Positions 25,610 to 34,924 of a DNA stretch of 64,000 bases are shown here, one piece after another. Below the pieces are notes generated by a model that saw only the letters and a list, made by a program, of their open reading frames with translations, was not told the origin of the DNA and searched no databases. Location of the stretch: the NCBI RefSeq assembly GCF_947499695.1, contig NZ_CANMPQ010000002.1, positions 930,001 to 994,000 on the forward strand, in the 5' to 3' direction. The translations under genes were made by a program, and so were the position numbers. The DNA comes from an uncultured Allomuricauda sp. GTDB lineage: Bacteria > Bacteroidota > Bacteroidia > Flavobacteriales > Flavobacteriaceae. The stretch's first letter is position 1. The number at the start of each line of letters is the position of its first letter.

Positions 25610-27091
25610 TTAAATTATGCTCTGCATCATTTTAGTTATCCTATTATTTTTATATAATTCTTGTAGCATGAAAGTATATACTTCAACAAATCTGTTGTTT
25701 TTTGCAAGATTGCCAAATAAGTTTTCTTGCTTAATAAAAGCTAAGGGGTCATTTTTGGTTTTTGCAGCCGCTTGGTGTAATTCGCTTTGCAAGACATCAA
25801 TAATTTCCAGAGGTCGTCCATGTTGATCCGCTTCTTTATCGCTATAATAGCACCAAGCTGCTAAGACTAAGGTCGCGAATTTGATGCTTCCTCCTTTCGC
25901 TAGATTCTCATGTATGGTAGTGATTAAAAATTTAGGTAGTTTGGCCGAACTTTCAGAGCAAATACGGCTTACGCTGTCTTTGATATTAGGGTTAGCAAAA
26001 CGTTCTAAGAGGCTGTCTTTGTAGTTCTCTAAATTAATGCCTTTAATATCTCCTAAAATAGGTGTTGCTTCCTTGTCTAAGAATGCACGTAGGTAATTTG
26101 CAAAGACTTCATCTTGCACACAAGCATTGATAGTAGTGTGCCCGTGAATGGCTCCCAAGATTCCCAAAACGGAATGTCCGGCATTTAGGAGTCGCAGTTT
26201 CATTTTCTCATACGGACCTACATCGGGTACAAATTGCACGCCTACTTTTTCAAAGGCAGGTCGACCATTTGAGAATTTATCTTCAATCACCCATTGTATA
26301 AAAGGTTCGCAGGTAACTGGCCAAGCATCGTGCACACCATAGTTTTGTAGGGTATCGATATCAGCTTTGGTCGTTACTGGTGTAATACGATCAACCATGC
26401 TATTAGGAAAGCAGACTTCTTGAGCAATCCATTTTGCCAAGTCTGCATCTTGCACTTTGGCAAAAGCAAGAAGCATCTTACGTGTCATATCTCCATTATG
26501 TTCGATATTATCACAAGACAAAATGGTGAAAGAAGGTAAGCCTGCATCTCGACGTCTTTTTAAGGCTGCGGTTAAAAAACCATATATGGTTATTGGGTCT
26601 TGCGGGTGATGCAGTTCATGTTGTATGTCAGGATTGTCAAAATTAAATTTTCCCGTGGTCGGGTTAAAATTATAGCCTCCCTCCGTAATAGTCAGCGATA
26701 CTATTTTTGTATCAGCATTTGCCATATGAGAGATAACTCGTTCTTTGTTGGTGGTTCCCATTTCAAAATCAACTATTGAACCAATGACCTCGGGTTCGAT
26801 TTTTCCATTTGGGTGTTTAACCATAAGTGTGTAGAGGTGGTCTTGCGTTTTTAAACTATCTCTTAACTTGGTATCCGATTCGCGCAAACCGATTCCGCAT
26901 ATTCCCCACTCTGAGGCTTCCCCCATTTGTCGTAGTTGATGCAAATAATACGCTTGATGTGCACGGTGGAATCCGCCAACACCGACATGCACAACACCAA
27001 TTTTATTGTCCGTTCGATTATATGTCGGAACGGGCATCCGGCTTCCCAATTCCTCTAAATTTTGTTGTTGAAGTTGTATTGGTATTTTCAT
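25610..27091 (-). CDS. Mannitol dehydrogenase family protein (polyol 2-dehydrogenase)
   Basis: A 493-residue NAD-dependent long-chain dehydrogenase of the mannitol 2-dehydrogenase/fructuronate reductase family, which would convert mannitol (or a related polyol) to fructose. The nucleotide-binding loop is VVHVGVGGFHRAHQ (about 33-46). The catalytic triad of the family, Lys-x4-Asn-x2-His, is intact as Lys298, Asn303 and His306 (KLRLLNAGH). The ATG at 27091 overlaps the permease stop (ATGA) and gives exactly the usual family length. The substrate is inferred: mannitol is abundant in brown algae. No fructokinase gene is adjacent. Confidence 0.85.
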   Translation of the reverse strand: MKIPIQLQQQNLEELGSRMPVPTYNRTDNKIGVVHVGVGGFHRAHQAYYLHQLRQMGEASEWGICGIGLRESDTKLRDSLKTQDHLYTLMVKHPNGKIEPEVIGSIVDFEMGTTNKERVISHMANADTKIVSLTITEGGYNFNPTTGKFNFDNPDIQHELHHPQDPITIYGFLTAALKRRRDAGLPSFTILSCDNIEHNGDMTRKMLLAFAKVQDADLAKWIAQEVCFPNSMVDRITPVTTKADIDTLQNYGVHDAWPVTCEPFIQWVIEDKFSNGRPAFEKVGVQFVPDVGPYEKMKLRLLNAGHSVLGILGAIHGHTTINACVQDEVFANYLRAFLDKEATPILGDIKGINLENYKDSLLERFANPNIKDSVSRICSESSAKLPKFLITTIHENLAKGGSIKFATLVLAAWCYYSDKEADQHGRPLEIIDVLQSELHQAAAKTKNDPLAFIKQENLFGNLAKNNRFVEVYTFMLQELYKNNRITKMMQSII

Positions 27092-28812
27092 TGGGATGTT
27101 ACCATTTTTGATTTTCCACGTTTGAGTGCCCAATAAGCTAGCACAAAATAAACGATGGTACTGATGAAAGCATAAGTATAAAAGAGTTCCCGATTTTCGA
27201 TATAATTTGATTCTGTAGCGCTACCAAACATCACGTTACAGGCCAATACCAAAGTGGTTACCAAGGCAGAAATGGCTACGAATTTTAACATCTTAGAGAA
27301 TAGAGAAACATCCTTGGAAATAACAGGCTCTTCTTTTGCTTTTCGCTCTTGAAAGAGTTCAATCGTTTCCATCCGAACTTTTTCTTCTTTTTCTTCTTCC
27401 GGATAGTCCTGCTTCGCCCCATATTTAGACGCAAGTAGGGTATATACCGCTATGGTAAAAAACCAAGTCGGGATAAATAGATAATAAAAGGAGATTACAT
27501 CCAACGCATTCAGTCCAAAACCGAATACCAAGCCTAAGGCCCAGGAGGCAACAGCAGGCATGCTAAAGGTCAGTTTACGGTATGAAGACCAATAGCGTGT
27601 AAAACCAATTCTAGGGAAAATCTGATGTTCAGTAAACACAATTGCACCAACAGGAACTACTAGTAATCCTGCATAGGTCAATAGCGGTAGTATTTGTGAA
27701 AATACAAAAGGGAAACAGGCGATACCTACGGTGACTATACCAACTATAATAGTCGTTTTTTTACGAGAATGGTTGGAAAAAATAGCTTGTGCTGCTAAAC
27801 CTGCTCTATACAGATTGGTAATTGCCGTCGTCCAACCGGCAACAATAACAATCACAAAACCTGACCACCCTAGAGCGTAATAAGCCACATCACCCGGGTC
27901 TAGTTCAATGATAGATTTTCCTAATATGACGGCGGCACCTGCACCCATGACTCCGGCAGCAATCCATGCAACATAATGACCGAACATCATACCTGTGCTA
28001 GTGGCATACCCGTAATTTTTCTTTTTAGCAAAACGCAGTAGGGCCATATCGATCAATCCGAAATGCGTAATAGTATTGGCAGCCCAGCCAAAGCCTATTA
28101 CTTCGACTAGTCCTATTCCGGTGTCTCCATCACTGTTGATTCCTGTCCAGATACTTTGGTCGCCAATGGTCATAAAATCAGTCCAACCAGCGGGCAAAGT
28201 TTTATCTAATACGTCTAAAGACAAGGCAGGAAGTAGCACCATAGCACCGCTTGTAAACATCACAAAGAGCCAAGGAGCGCAAATACCGGAAAATTCAGAA
28301 ACGGCGTTGAAACCATAGAGGGCAATAGAAACTACAACTATGCCTACAGCCAAAACAATTAATATAAACCAGGCATTGGTGGGGTACCAATTGAGTTGCG
28401 CAGGAACATTAAAAGCAAAGCGAACCGCTGTTGATGAGACCGTAATCATAGCGGCTGAGATCACAGAAAAGATAATGACATTAGCCCAATTATAAAGCTT
28501 TGTCATTGAGTCACCTGCAATCTTATTGAGATAGGTATAGAGGCTCAAGCGGGTATCAACGGCAATTGGAGAAGTGATGAACCTCCAGCTCAGCACTGCA
28601 AGAATATTACCGATCAAAAGACCGAGGATGATATCCATCGTCTTGGCGCCAAGGGCAACAAAGGTTGCTCCGATAACAAACTCGGTAGCCGCGACATGTT
28701 CGGCAGCGTAGAGACCTGCAAAATGAGTCCAATCGTGTAATTTGTGTTTGGCAACGGGTAATTGTTCTTCGTCTAGATTTTCAAATTGTTGGAAGTTTGA
28801 GCTTTCCTGCAT
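27088..28812 (-). CDS. NCS1-type (purine-cytosine permease-like) transporter
   Basis: A 574-residue integral membrane protein with about 12-14 hydrophobic segments. The first half, with EHVAATEFVIGATFVALGAKTMDIILGLLIGNILAVLSW and PIAVDTRLSLYTYLNKIAG, resembles the cytosine/purine/allantoin permease (NCS1) family. It is translationally coupled (ATGA) to the downstream polyol dehydrogenase, so it more likely imports a polyol such as mannitol than a nucleobase. That would be an unusual substrate for the family. A charged cytoplasmic insert (about 473-510, rich in Glu and Lys) precedes the last helices. Family call from pattern memory. Confidence 0.75.
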   Translation of the reverse strand: MQESSNFQQFENLDEEQLPVAKHKLHDWTHFAGLYAAEHVAATEFVIGATFVALGAKTMDIILGLLIGNILAVLSWRFITSPIAVDTRLSLYTYLNKIAGDSMTKLYNWANVIIFSVISAAMITVSSTAVRFAFNVPAQLNWYPTNAWFILIVLAVGIVVVSIALYGFNAVSEFSGICAPWLFVMFTSGAMVLLPALSLDVLDKTLPAGWTDFMTIGDQSIWTGINSDGDTGIGLVEVIGFGWAANTITHFGLIDMALLRFAKKKNYGYATSTGMMFGHYVAWIAAGVMGAGAAVILGKSIIELDPGDVAYYALGWSGFVIVIVAGWTTAITNLYRAGLAAQAIFSNHSRKKTTIIVGIVTVGIACFPFVFSQILPLLTYAGLLVVPVGAIVFTEHQIFPRIGFTRYWSSYRKLTFSMPAVASWALGLVFGFGLNALDVISFYYLFIPTWFFTIAVYTLLASKYGAKQDYPEEEKEEKVRMETIELFQERKAKEEPVISKDVSLFSKMLKFVAISALVTTLVLACNVMFGSATESNYIENRELFYTYAFISTIVYFVLAYWALKRGKSKMVTSQ

Positions 28813-28861
28813 GCTGGTTTAATGGTATAAAGGTTGGCTTATAGGTTAATATGATTAAATA

Positions 28862-28886
28862 AAGTGAAGTTCGGGAAATTTCACTT
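28862..28886 (-). terminator. Probable terminator of the arginine operon
   Basis: Read on the minus strand, AAGTGAA and TTCACTT, extended by one G-T and two A-T pairs, form a stem of about 10 bp around a 5-base loop, followed by TATTTAA. It begins 25 bp past the argH stop codon. The T-run is weak. Confidence 0.5.
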
Positions 28887-28910
28887 AGGATTCAAGGGCC
28901 AACATAATTC

Positions 28911-30194
28911 TTACGATAAGACCTTTTCCATTTTGGTTCTAATTTCTTCCAAACATAAGTTCCCCAAACTACCTTCGTGCGTATGGTCAATGTCCTTTTT
29001 TGGAGTAAAGGTGCCCGCTTCAATATCCTGTCCCATTTTTTTATAGGCATCCCGGAATGGCATTCCACTTTTAACAAGTTCATTTAAGGTGTCCACACTA
29101 AATAGATAGTCATATTTAGGATTATCCAATATTTTGGTATTGACCTGGATTTCTTTTAGACTGAAAACCATCATTTCCAGACATGCCTTAATGTCTTGAA
29201 TGGCAGGGACGATCACTTCTTTCACTAACTGCAAGTCTCTATGGTAACCACTTGGCAGGTTATTGGTAATCAAAGTCAATTGGTTCGGTACGGATTGAAT
29301 TTTGTTGCATTTGCCCCGTATCAATTCAAATACATCGGGATTTTTCTTGTGTGGCATAATGCTACTGCCCGTGGTCAATTCATCCGGAAATGAGATAAAG
29401 TCAAAATTTTGACTCATGTACAAACAGATATCCATTGCCAATTTGGATAGTGTAGATGCGATGCTTGAAATTCCCAAAGCGGTTGCTTTTTCAACTTTCC
29501 CCCTACCCATTTGGGCAGCTACCACATTGTATTTTAAAGTGTCGAACCCTAGTTCTTCGGTGGTCAAATTTCTGTCAATAGGAAATGAACTTCCATAACC
29601 TGCCGCGCTGCCCAACGGATTTTGGTCAGTAATTTTATGAGCGGCTTGTATAAAGTACAGGTCATCTATCAAACTTTCAGCATAAGCGGAAAACCAAAGC
29701 CCGAATGAAGATGGCATTGCAATTTGCAAATGCGTATAGCCTGGTAACAAAACCGATTTGTGTTCCTCGGCCAGATTTAGTAAAAGGTCAAAAAGAGATT
29801 TCACCTCGGATTTGATTTCAGAAAGTTCACTTTTCAGATAAAGTTGCATCGCAACCAAAACCTGATCATTTCGAGATCTAGCTGTATGGATTTTTTTGCC
29901 GGTATCCCCTAATTTTTGAATCAGTAAGAATTCAATTTTAGAGTGCATATCCTCAAAATCCTCTTCAATAGTGAAGACCCCATCTTCAATGCAACGGGAA
30001 ATTTTATCGAGCTCATCGATTAGTTTTGCAGTTTCATCATTGGTTATCAGTCCTACCGCTCCCAACATCTTGGCATGTGCTTTAGACGCGATTACATCAT
30101 ATTTGGCCAATAACAAATCCAATTCCCTATCGTTACCGACGGTAAAGTGATCTATTTTTTTATCTGTACTAAAACCTTTGTCCCAGAGTTTCAT
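28911..30194 (-). CDS. argH: Argininosuccinate lyase
   Basis: A 427-residue enzyme that splits argininosuccinate into arginine and fumarate, the last step of arginine synthesis. The family signature GSSIMPHKKNPD lies at about 276-287, and TARSRNDQ (104-111) and GYTHLQ (152-157) supply the other active-site parts. The length is a little short of the usual 450-470 because the C-terminal domain is compact. It is the last gene of the arg/pro operon, overlapping the ACT-domain gene by four bases (ATGA). Confidence 0.95.
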   Translation of the reverse strand: MKLWDKGFSTDKKIDHFTVGNDRELDLLLAKYDVIASKAHAKMLGAVGLITNDETAKLIDELDKISRCIEDGVFTIEEDFEDMHSKIEFLLIQKLGDTGKKIHTARSRNDQVLVAMQLYLKSELSEIKSEVKSLFDLLLNLAEEHKSVLLPGYTHLQIAMPSSFGLWFSAYAESLIDDLYFIQAAHKITDQNPLGSAAGYGSSFPIDRNLTTEELGFDTLKYNVVAAQMGRGKVEKATALGISSIASTLSKLAMDICLYMSQNFDFISFPDELTTGSSIMPHKKNPDVFELIRGKCNKIQSVPNQLTLITNNLPSGYHRDLQLVKEVIVPAIQDIKACLEMMVFSLKEIQVNTKILDNPKYDYLFSVDTLNELVKSGMPFRDAYKKMGQDIEAGTFTPKKDIDHTHEGSLGNLCLEEIRTKMEKVLS

Positions 30195-30601
30195 TTTTTT
30201 GAATTATAATGGTTCATTAATCCCGATAGAATTTGCATTGCGTCCGCGGCATCCTGTTTGTCCACGAAAATATGATCATGATAATACGCCGCGACCACGT
30301 TACAACTTATTCCGTTGTTGGCCAAAGCGTTGGAAATGGCGGCCGTGAAACCGACAGCTTCTAAAGAAGAATGGATATTTAATGTGATGCAAGAAGCCAC
30401 ATAACCATACTCAAGTGCAAGACCATCTGCTTTTTCCTTTTTTAATATTAAGGTGGTTCCCTCTTTTTCCTTAAACATACCATGAACTTGTGAAAAGTCG
30501 ATGGAATATGAATGATTCGCACTTACAAAAACATAATCACCTTCGTTAAGAACGGGTTGCATTTTGGATAATATGGTTGATAAATCAGTTTCTCCTGACA
30601 T
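30191..30601 (-). CDS. ACT-domain protein
   Basis: A 136-residue protein with two ACT-like halves. The N-terminal half (about 5-65) matches the ACT_3/DUF2241 pattern (MQPVLNEGDYVFVSA). The C-terminal half (about 66-130) matches ACT_7 (YVASCITLNIHSSLEAVGFTAAISNALANNGISCNVVAAYYHDHIFV). ACT domains bind amino acids and usually control enzymes. Its place between argE and argH suggests it could sense arginine or an intermediate, but stand-alone members have no known activity. It is coupled to argH by an ATGA overlap. Confidence 0.8.
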   Translation of the reverse strand: MSGETDLSTILSKMQPVLNEGDYVFVSANHSYSIDFSQVHGMFKEKEGTTLILKKEKADGLALEYGYVASCITLNIHSSLEAVGFTAAISNALANNGISCNVVAAYYHDHIFVDKQDAADAMQILSGLMNHYNSKK

Positions 30602-30611
30602 GATATTATTT

Positions 30612-31688
30612 TTAATGATTTGCCAAAAACCCTGAAAGGATCTTGATATAAAGGTCTATCCCCTCTTCAATTTCATTTACATATATAAATTCATTGGCTG
30701 AATGTGAACGAGTGCTGTCTCCTGGTCCTAGTTTGACTGATTGACAACTTAACGCCGCCTGATCAGATAGTGTTGGGGATCCATATGTTTTTCTGCCCAA
30801 CACAATTCCACTTTTGACCAAATCGTGTTCTGGGTCGATGGCTGACGAGTTTAATCGAAGTGACCGCGGGGTCATTTTGCATGGCGCTTCTTTTTCTAAA
30901 ATATCCGCAATTTCTTGATTGGAATAACAGTCGTTTACACGTACGTCCACCACTAAATCGACTTTTGCAGGAACAACGTTATGTTGATTTCCTGCTTTGA
31001 TTTGGGTTACCGTCAATTTTACCTTGCCGAGAGCATCTGATTCTTTCTCGAAGACACAATTTTTAAACCAATTCAGCACCTCAATAGTGTTGTAAATGGA
31101 ATTATTGTCATTCGGATGTGCTGCATGTGAAGGTGTTCCTTCAACAACCGCATCGAACACGACCAATCCTTTTTCAGCAATGGCCAAGTCCATTAAGGTA
31201 GGTTCACCCACAACAGCAACATCAATTTTGGGAAGAATAGGCAGCAAGCCTCTTAAACTCTTCTCACCAGCATTCTCTTCTTCTGCTGTAGCAGCCATGA
31301 TGATATTATGACTTAAATTTTCTTCTTCATAAAAACGTACAAAAGTTGCTAGGAGCGAGACCAAACATCCACCGGCATCATTACTTCCGAGACCATATAG
31401 CTTTCCATCTTCCACATGAGGATGAAAAGGGTCTTTAGTATAAGCTTTATTTGGTTTTACCGTGTCATGATGAGAATTGAGGAGCAGCGTGGGCTTATCC
31501 TTATCAAAATGTTTGTTGAAGGCATAAATATTGTTGAACTGACGTTGTGTTTCTACTCCAAAGTCTGATAACCATTTTTCAATGGCATCGCCGGTTTTAT
31601 CTTCCTCTTCTGAAAATGAAGGTATAGCAATGAGTTGCTGCAGCAACTCAATGGCTTTTTCCGTTAATTGTTCTTGATTCATTTTCAT
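30612..31688 (-). CDS. argE: M20-family N-acyl-ornithine/citrulline deacylase (ArgE-like)
   Basis: A 358-residue zinc aminopeptidase-fold enzyme (M20 family) that removes the acyl group in the arginine pathway. Metal ligands are visible in LLLNSHHDTVKP (about 71-82), GSNDAGG, AATAEEENAG (catalytic Glu pair) and VVGEPT. In a pathway with an ArgF'-type transcarbamylase the substrate is expected to be N-acylcitrulline rather than N-acetylornithine; whether the acyl group is acetyl or succinyl is not clear from sequence. It overlaps argB by four bases (ATGA). Confidence 0.9.
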   Translation of the reverse strand: MKMNQEQLTEKAIELLQQLIAIPSFSEEEDKTGDAIEKWLSDFGVETQRQFNNIYAFNKHFDKDKPTLLLNSHHDTVKPNKAYTKDPFHPHVEDGKLYGLGSNDAGGCLVSLLATFVRFYEEENLSHNIIMAATAEEENAGEKSLRGLLPILPKIDVAVVGEPTLMDLAIAEKGLVVFDAVVEGTPSHAAHPNDNNSIYNTIEVLNWFKNCVFEKESDALGKVKLTVTQIKAGNQHNVVPAKVDLVVDVRVNDCYSNQEIADILEKEAPCKMTPRSLRLNSSAIDPEHDLVKSGIVLGRKTYGSPTLSDQAALSCQSVKLGPGDSTRSHSANEFIYVNEIEEGIDLYIKILSGFLANH

Positions 31689-32464
31689 AGCGTTAATGTC
31701 GTAAAGTTTGATGTCTTTTGATAAAGCATATCACTATCGCCAATGCAAACCTGTTTTACATTGTTTTGAAGGGCATGGAAACAGTTGTGCATTTTTGGCA
31801 GCATTCCATCCGCAATGATTCCTTCTTCCAAAAGCGTTTTATACGATTCTGAGTTGATGTGCTGAATCACCGAATTTTCATCTTCCACATCGCAGAGAAC
31901 TCCTTTTTTTTCAAAACAATAATATAATGTGGTCTCAAATTCTGATGATAAACCAATGGCCAATTCGGAAGCGATAGTGTCGGCATTGGTATTCAATAAT
32001 TGTCCATCACCGTCATGTGTCAATGCACAAAAAACGGGGGTAAAGTCTGCTGATAATAATTTTGAGATATTTTCAGAATTTACACCATCAACATCGCCTA
32101 CCCAACCAAAATCAACCTCTTTTACGGGTCTTTTGTGTGCCTTAATAGCATCGGCATCCGCCCCACTCATGCCAAGTGCATTGCATCCCATAGCTTGCAG
32201 TTGGGCTGTAATTTTCTTGCTGACCAACCCACCGTAGACCATTATGGCTACATCCAGACTTTGGGCGTCAGTAATCCTTCGACCATTGGTCATTTTTGTT
32301 TCAATGCCCAATTTATTTCCAATTTGCGTAGCTTTTTTACCACCTCCATGAACCAAAATTTTATAACCCTCCAACTTGGAAAACAATCCCAATAAATGGG
32401 CGAGACCCTTTGGGTCTTCTATGACGTTGCCTCCGATTTTTACTATAGATAGTTTAGGTTTCAT
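31685..32464 (-). CDS. argB: N-acetylglutamate (or N-succinylglutamate) kinase
   Basis: A 259-residue amino acid kinase, second step of arginine synthesis. The nucleotide and substrate loops are KIGGNVIED (about 6-14), VHGGGKKATQIG (about 38-49) and NTNADTIASELAIGL. The start was set at ATG 32464, one base after the SDR stop; ATG 32473, which overlaps the SDR gene, is also possible. Bacteroidota that use ArgF' often work with succinylated intermediates, so the true substrate may be N-succinylglutamate. It overlaps argE by four bases. Confidence 0.93.
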   Translation of the reverse strand: MKPKLSIVKIGGNVIEDPKGLAHLLGLFSKLEGYKILVHGGGKKATQIGNKLGIETKMTNGRRITDAQSLDVAIMVYGGLVSKKITAQLQAMGCNALGMSGADADAIKAHKRPVKEVDFGWVGDVDGVNSENISKLLSADFTPVFCALTHDGDGQLLNTNADTIASELAIGLSSEFETTLYYCFEKKGVLCDVEDENSVIQHINSESYKTLLEEGIIADGMLPKMHNCFHALQNNVKQVCIGDSDMLYQKTSNFTTLTL

Positions 32465-32465
32465 G

Positions 32466-33215
32466 TTATGCATTTAGTATTCCACCATCAATGGTCATTG
32501 CTGTTCCGGTAATCCACGACGAATCATCTGAAATCAAAAATAGCGCCAGTTTCGCAACATCTTCAGGTGTACCCAGTCGTTGCAATAATGTAGCTTTTGC
32601 CGCATTTTCAACAGCTTCTTCAGGATTTGGAAATGCTTTTGCCGAATCCCAAATCAAAGGAGTGTCCACTGGTCCGGGGCATAAGGCATTAACTCTTATT
32701 TTTGGGGCATATTCCACTGCCATTTGTTTCATCAATGCTACACTTGCACCTTTTGAGGCGCAATACGCTGGGTGATTGGGAAAACTTTTAAAAGCGGCAA
32801 TAGATGCGTTTATTAAGATGTTTCCTTGTGCGCTTTTTTGAAGATAAGGAATGGCATATTTTGAAATGTAAAAAATGGAGCTCAAATTGATATTCAAGGT
32901 TTCCTGCCAATCAGAGATTGAAAGATCAACAACATTGCCCAAACCCAAAATTCCTGCATTTAGGGATAGCGCATCTAGCTTCCCAAATTGCTCGACCGCA
33001 GTTTTGACCAATTTTTCGTTATAATCTGGCCGAGAGACATCGCCTGCAACAAAAATGGAACCTTCAAGTGCTTGAGCCAAAGCATCACCTCTTTCTTGAT
33101 TGCGACCGGATAATATCAATTGGGCACCTTCAGCATGTAACAATTCTGCAATACCCTTTCCCATGCCGCTTGTAGCACCAGTAATAATACATACCTTGTC
33201 TTTTAACTTTGCCAT
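32466..33215 (-). CDS. SDR-family oxidoreductase embedded in the arginine operon
   Basis: A 249-residue classical short-chain dehydrogenase. The coenzyme motif TGATSGMG lies at 12-19, the structural motif NAG at 86-88, and the catalytic residues are Ser138, Tyr151 and Lys155 (YCASK), so it should be active. No step of the known arginine or proline pathways needs an SDR. It lies between argF' and argB with gaps of 5 bp and one base, so it is part of the operon. The substrate is unknown. Confidence 0.88.
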   Translation of the reverse strand: MAKLKDKVCIITGATSGMGKGIAELLHAEGAQLILSGRNQERGDALAQALEGSIFVAGDVSRPDYNEKLVKTAVEQFGKLDALSLNAGILGLGNVVDLSISDWQETLNINLSSIFYISKYAIPYLQKSAQGNILINASIAAFKSFPNHPAYCASKGASVALMKQMAVEYAPKIRVNALCPGPVDTPLIWDSAKAFPNPEEAVENAAKATLLQRLGTPEDVAKLALFLISDDSSWITGTAMTIDGGILNA

Positions 33216-33220
33216 TTTCC

Positions 33221-34162
33221 CTATTTAATAGATTTCAAAATTTTCTTGAGTACGATTTGTACTGAATAGGTTCTATTATTAGCCTGCTCAATGACCAAGG
33301 ATTGATTACCATCCAACACCGCATCTTCCACCACAACATTTCTTCTTACCGGGAGACAATGCATAAACTTAGCTTTTCCAAGCTTTTTGGTGGTCATCAT
33401 CCAGTTTGAATCTTGATGTAAAACCTTGCCGTAATCTGCGTAGCAGCTCCAGTTTTTCACATACACAAAATCGGCATTTTCCATTGCCTTTTCTTGATCA
33501 TGTTCAATTTTACAGTCCTTAGTGATTTCAGAATTCAATTCATATCCTTCGGGATGGGTAATCACAAATTCTGCATCTTGCAGGTGCATCATTTTCACAA
33601 ATGAGTTGGCCACTGCGTGGGGCAAAGCTTTCGGATGTGGTGCCCAAGACAAAACCACTTTAGGCTTACTTTTCGAATTGTTTTCAGCCAAGGTAATAGC
33701 ATCTGCCAATGCCTGCAATGGATGCGCTGTGGAGCTTTCCATGTTCACAATTGGGATAGAAGTATATTTTGCAAAACCATTTAGAACCTGCTCTGCTTCA
33801 TCCTTTGCCTTATCTTTCAATTGGGCAAACGCTCTAATCGCAACAACATCGCAAAACTGGGAAACCACCTGGGCCGCCTCTTTAATATGTTCAGAGGTGC
33901 CTTTATCCATAATAGTTCCATCACCATATTCCAAAGTCCAACCTTCGTTACCAAAATTCATGACCATCACATCCATCCCCAGATTCATTGCCGCTTTTTG
34001 AGTGCTTAAACGAGTCCTGAGCGAATTGTTAAAAAACAGAAGACAAATGGTTTTGTCTTCGCCAAGCGTTTTGAATTTTTTGGGTTCCGTTTTCAAAGCT
34101 CTGGCTTCGTTCACCCATTCGGAAAGATTATCAATATCGTTTATGGAGAGGTAATGTTTCAT
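33221..34162 (-). CDS. argF': N-acyl-L-ornithine carbamoyltransferase (ArgF'-type)
   Basis: A 313-residue transcarbamylase of the acetylornithine/succinylornithine branch, not the ornithine branch. Evidence is the carbamoyl-phosphate loop NNSLRTRLS (about 45-53), the Trp in NEGWTLEYGDG and the branch-specific HCLPVRRNVV in place of plain HCLP. At the position that separates acetyl- from succinyl-ornithine enzymes (Glu92 in Xanthomonas, Pro90 in Bacteroides fragilis, both from memory) this protein has Ser in MDKGTSEHIKE. The acyl preference is therefore open. It overlaps proB by four bases. Confidence 0.9.
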   Translation of the reverse strand: MKHYLSINDIDNLSEWVNEARALKTEPKKFKTLGEDKTICLLFFNNSLRTRLSTQKAAMNLGMDVMVMNFGNEGWTLEYGDGTIMDKGTSEHIKEAAQVVSQFCDVVAIRAFAQLKDKAKDEAEQVLNGFAKYTSIPIVNMESSTAHPLQALADAITLAENNSKSKPKVVLSWAPHPKALPHAVANSFVKMMHLQDAEFVITHPEGYELNSEITKDCKIEHDQEKAMENADFVYVKNWSCYADYGKVLHQDSNWMMTTKKLGKAKFMHCLPVRRNVVVEDAVLDGNQSLVIEQANNRTYSVQIVLKKILKSIK

Positions 34163-34923
34163 GATATAATTTTTGTGTAGCTGATGGAATCTCCCAAGGC
34201 AGATTGGATGAAGTTCTCATTCAACCCATTTACGATCCAAGTGTCAATTCCTGCATTTTGAGCTATTGTTGCAGCTTCAATTTTGGATTGCATTCCACCG
34301 GTTCCATGTGTCGATTTTTCGTTGCCAATTTCCATTGCCAAATTTTGAAGGTCGCTTACAGTTTGAATCGTTTGTGGTTCGTTATTACCTAGCGATTCTT
34401 TTGTGTAGATTCCATTGGTATTGGTTGCAATCAATAATAAATCGGCCTCCAACAAAGCTGCTGTTAGGGCAGCTAATTTATCGTTATCCCCGAATTTGAT
34501 TTCATCTGTGGCAACAGTATCATTTTCATTGATTATAGGAATGAAATTATTGGCCACCAAAACATTGATGGTGTTTTTAATATTCTGTTTTGAGTCCACA
34601 TTTTCAAAATCGGAATAAGAGAGCAGACACTGTGAGGTAAGCAAGCCAAGTTCCCTAAAGTTTTCTTGAAAAATTCGCATCAAATGGGGTTGCCCAATGG
34701 CTGCCAAAGCTTGCTTTACATTGATTTCTGGACCAGAATGCTCTAGTTTTACAAATTGTCTGGCGGCCGCAATGGCTCCTGAGCTAACAATGATGAACTC
34801 GTATTCATCTGAAAGCTGTGCTATTTGCCTTCCGATATCCTCAACCTTTCCTCTGGAAATGTGATTGGTCTCCTTTGTCAAGGTGTTTGAACCGATTTTA
34901 AGTAATATTCGTTTCTTTTTCAT
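34159..34923 (-). CDS. proB: Glutamate 5-kinase, without PUA domain
   Basis: A 254-residue amino acid kinase that phosphorylates glutamate, the first step of proline synthesis. Motifs are LLKIGSNTLTKE (about 5-16), VSSGAIAAAR, INENDTVATDEIKFGDNDKLAA and GTGGMQSKIEAA. The C-terminal PUA domain of the 367-residue enterobacterial enzyme is absent, as is common in Bacteroidota. ATG 34923 follows the proA stop by one base and was preferred over ATG 34941. It lies within the arginine operon, so proline and arginine synthesis are co-expressed. Confidence 0.92.
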   Translation of the reverse strand: MKKKRILLKIGSNTLTKETNHISRGKVEDIGRQIAQLSDEYEFIIVSSGAIAAARQFVKLEHSGPEINVKQALAAIGQPHLMRIFQENFRELGLLTSQCLLSYSDFENVDSKQNIKNTINVLVANNFIPIINENDTVATDEIKFGDNDKLAALTAALLEADLLLIATNTNGIYTKESLGNNEPQTIQTVSDLQNLAMEIGNEKSTHGTGGMQSKIEAATIAQNAGIDTWIVNGLNENFIQSALGDSISYTKIIS

Positions 34924-34924
34924 C

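Noticed and set aside
33522..34001. Plus-strand ORF of 159 codons within argF'
   Set aside because: It is fully antisense to a well-supported enzyme gene, and its product shows no known domain.
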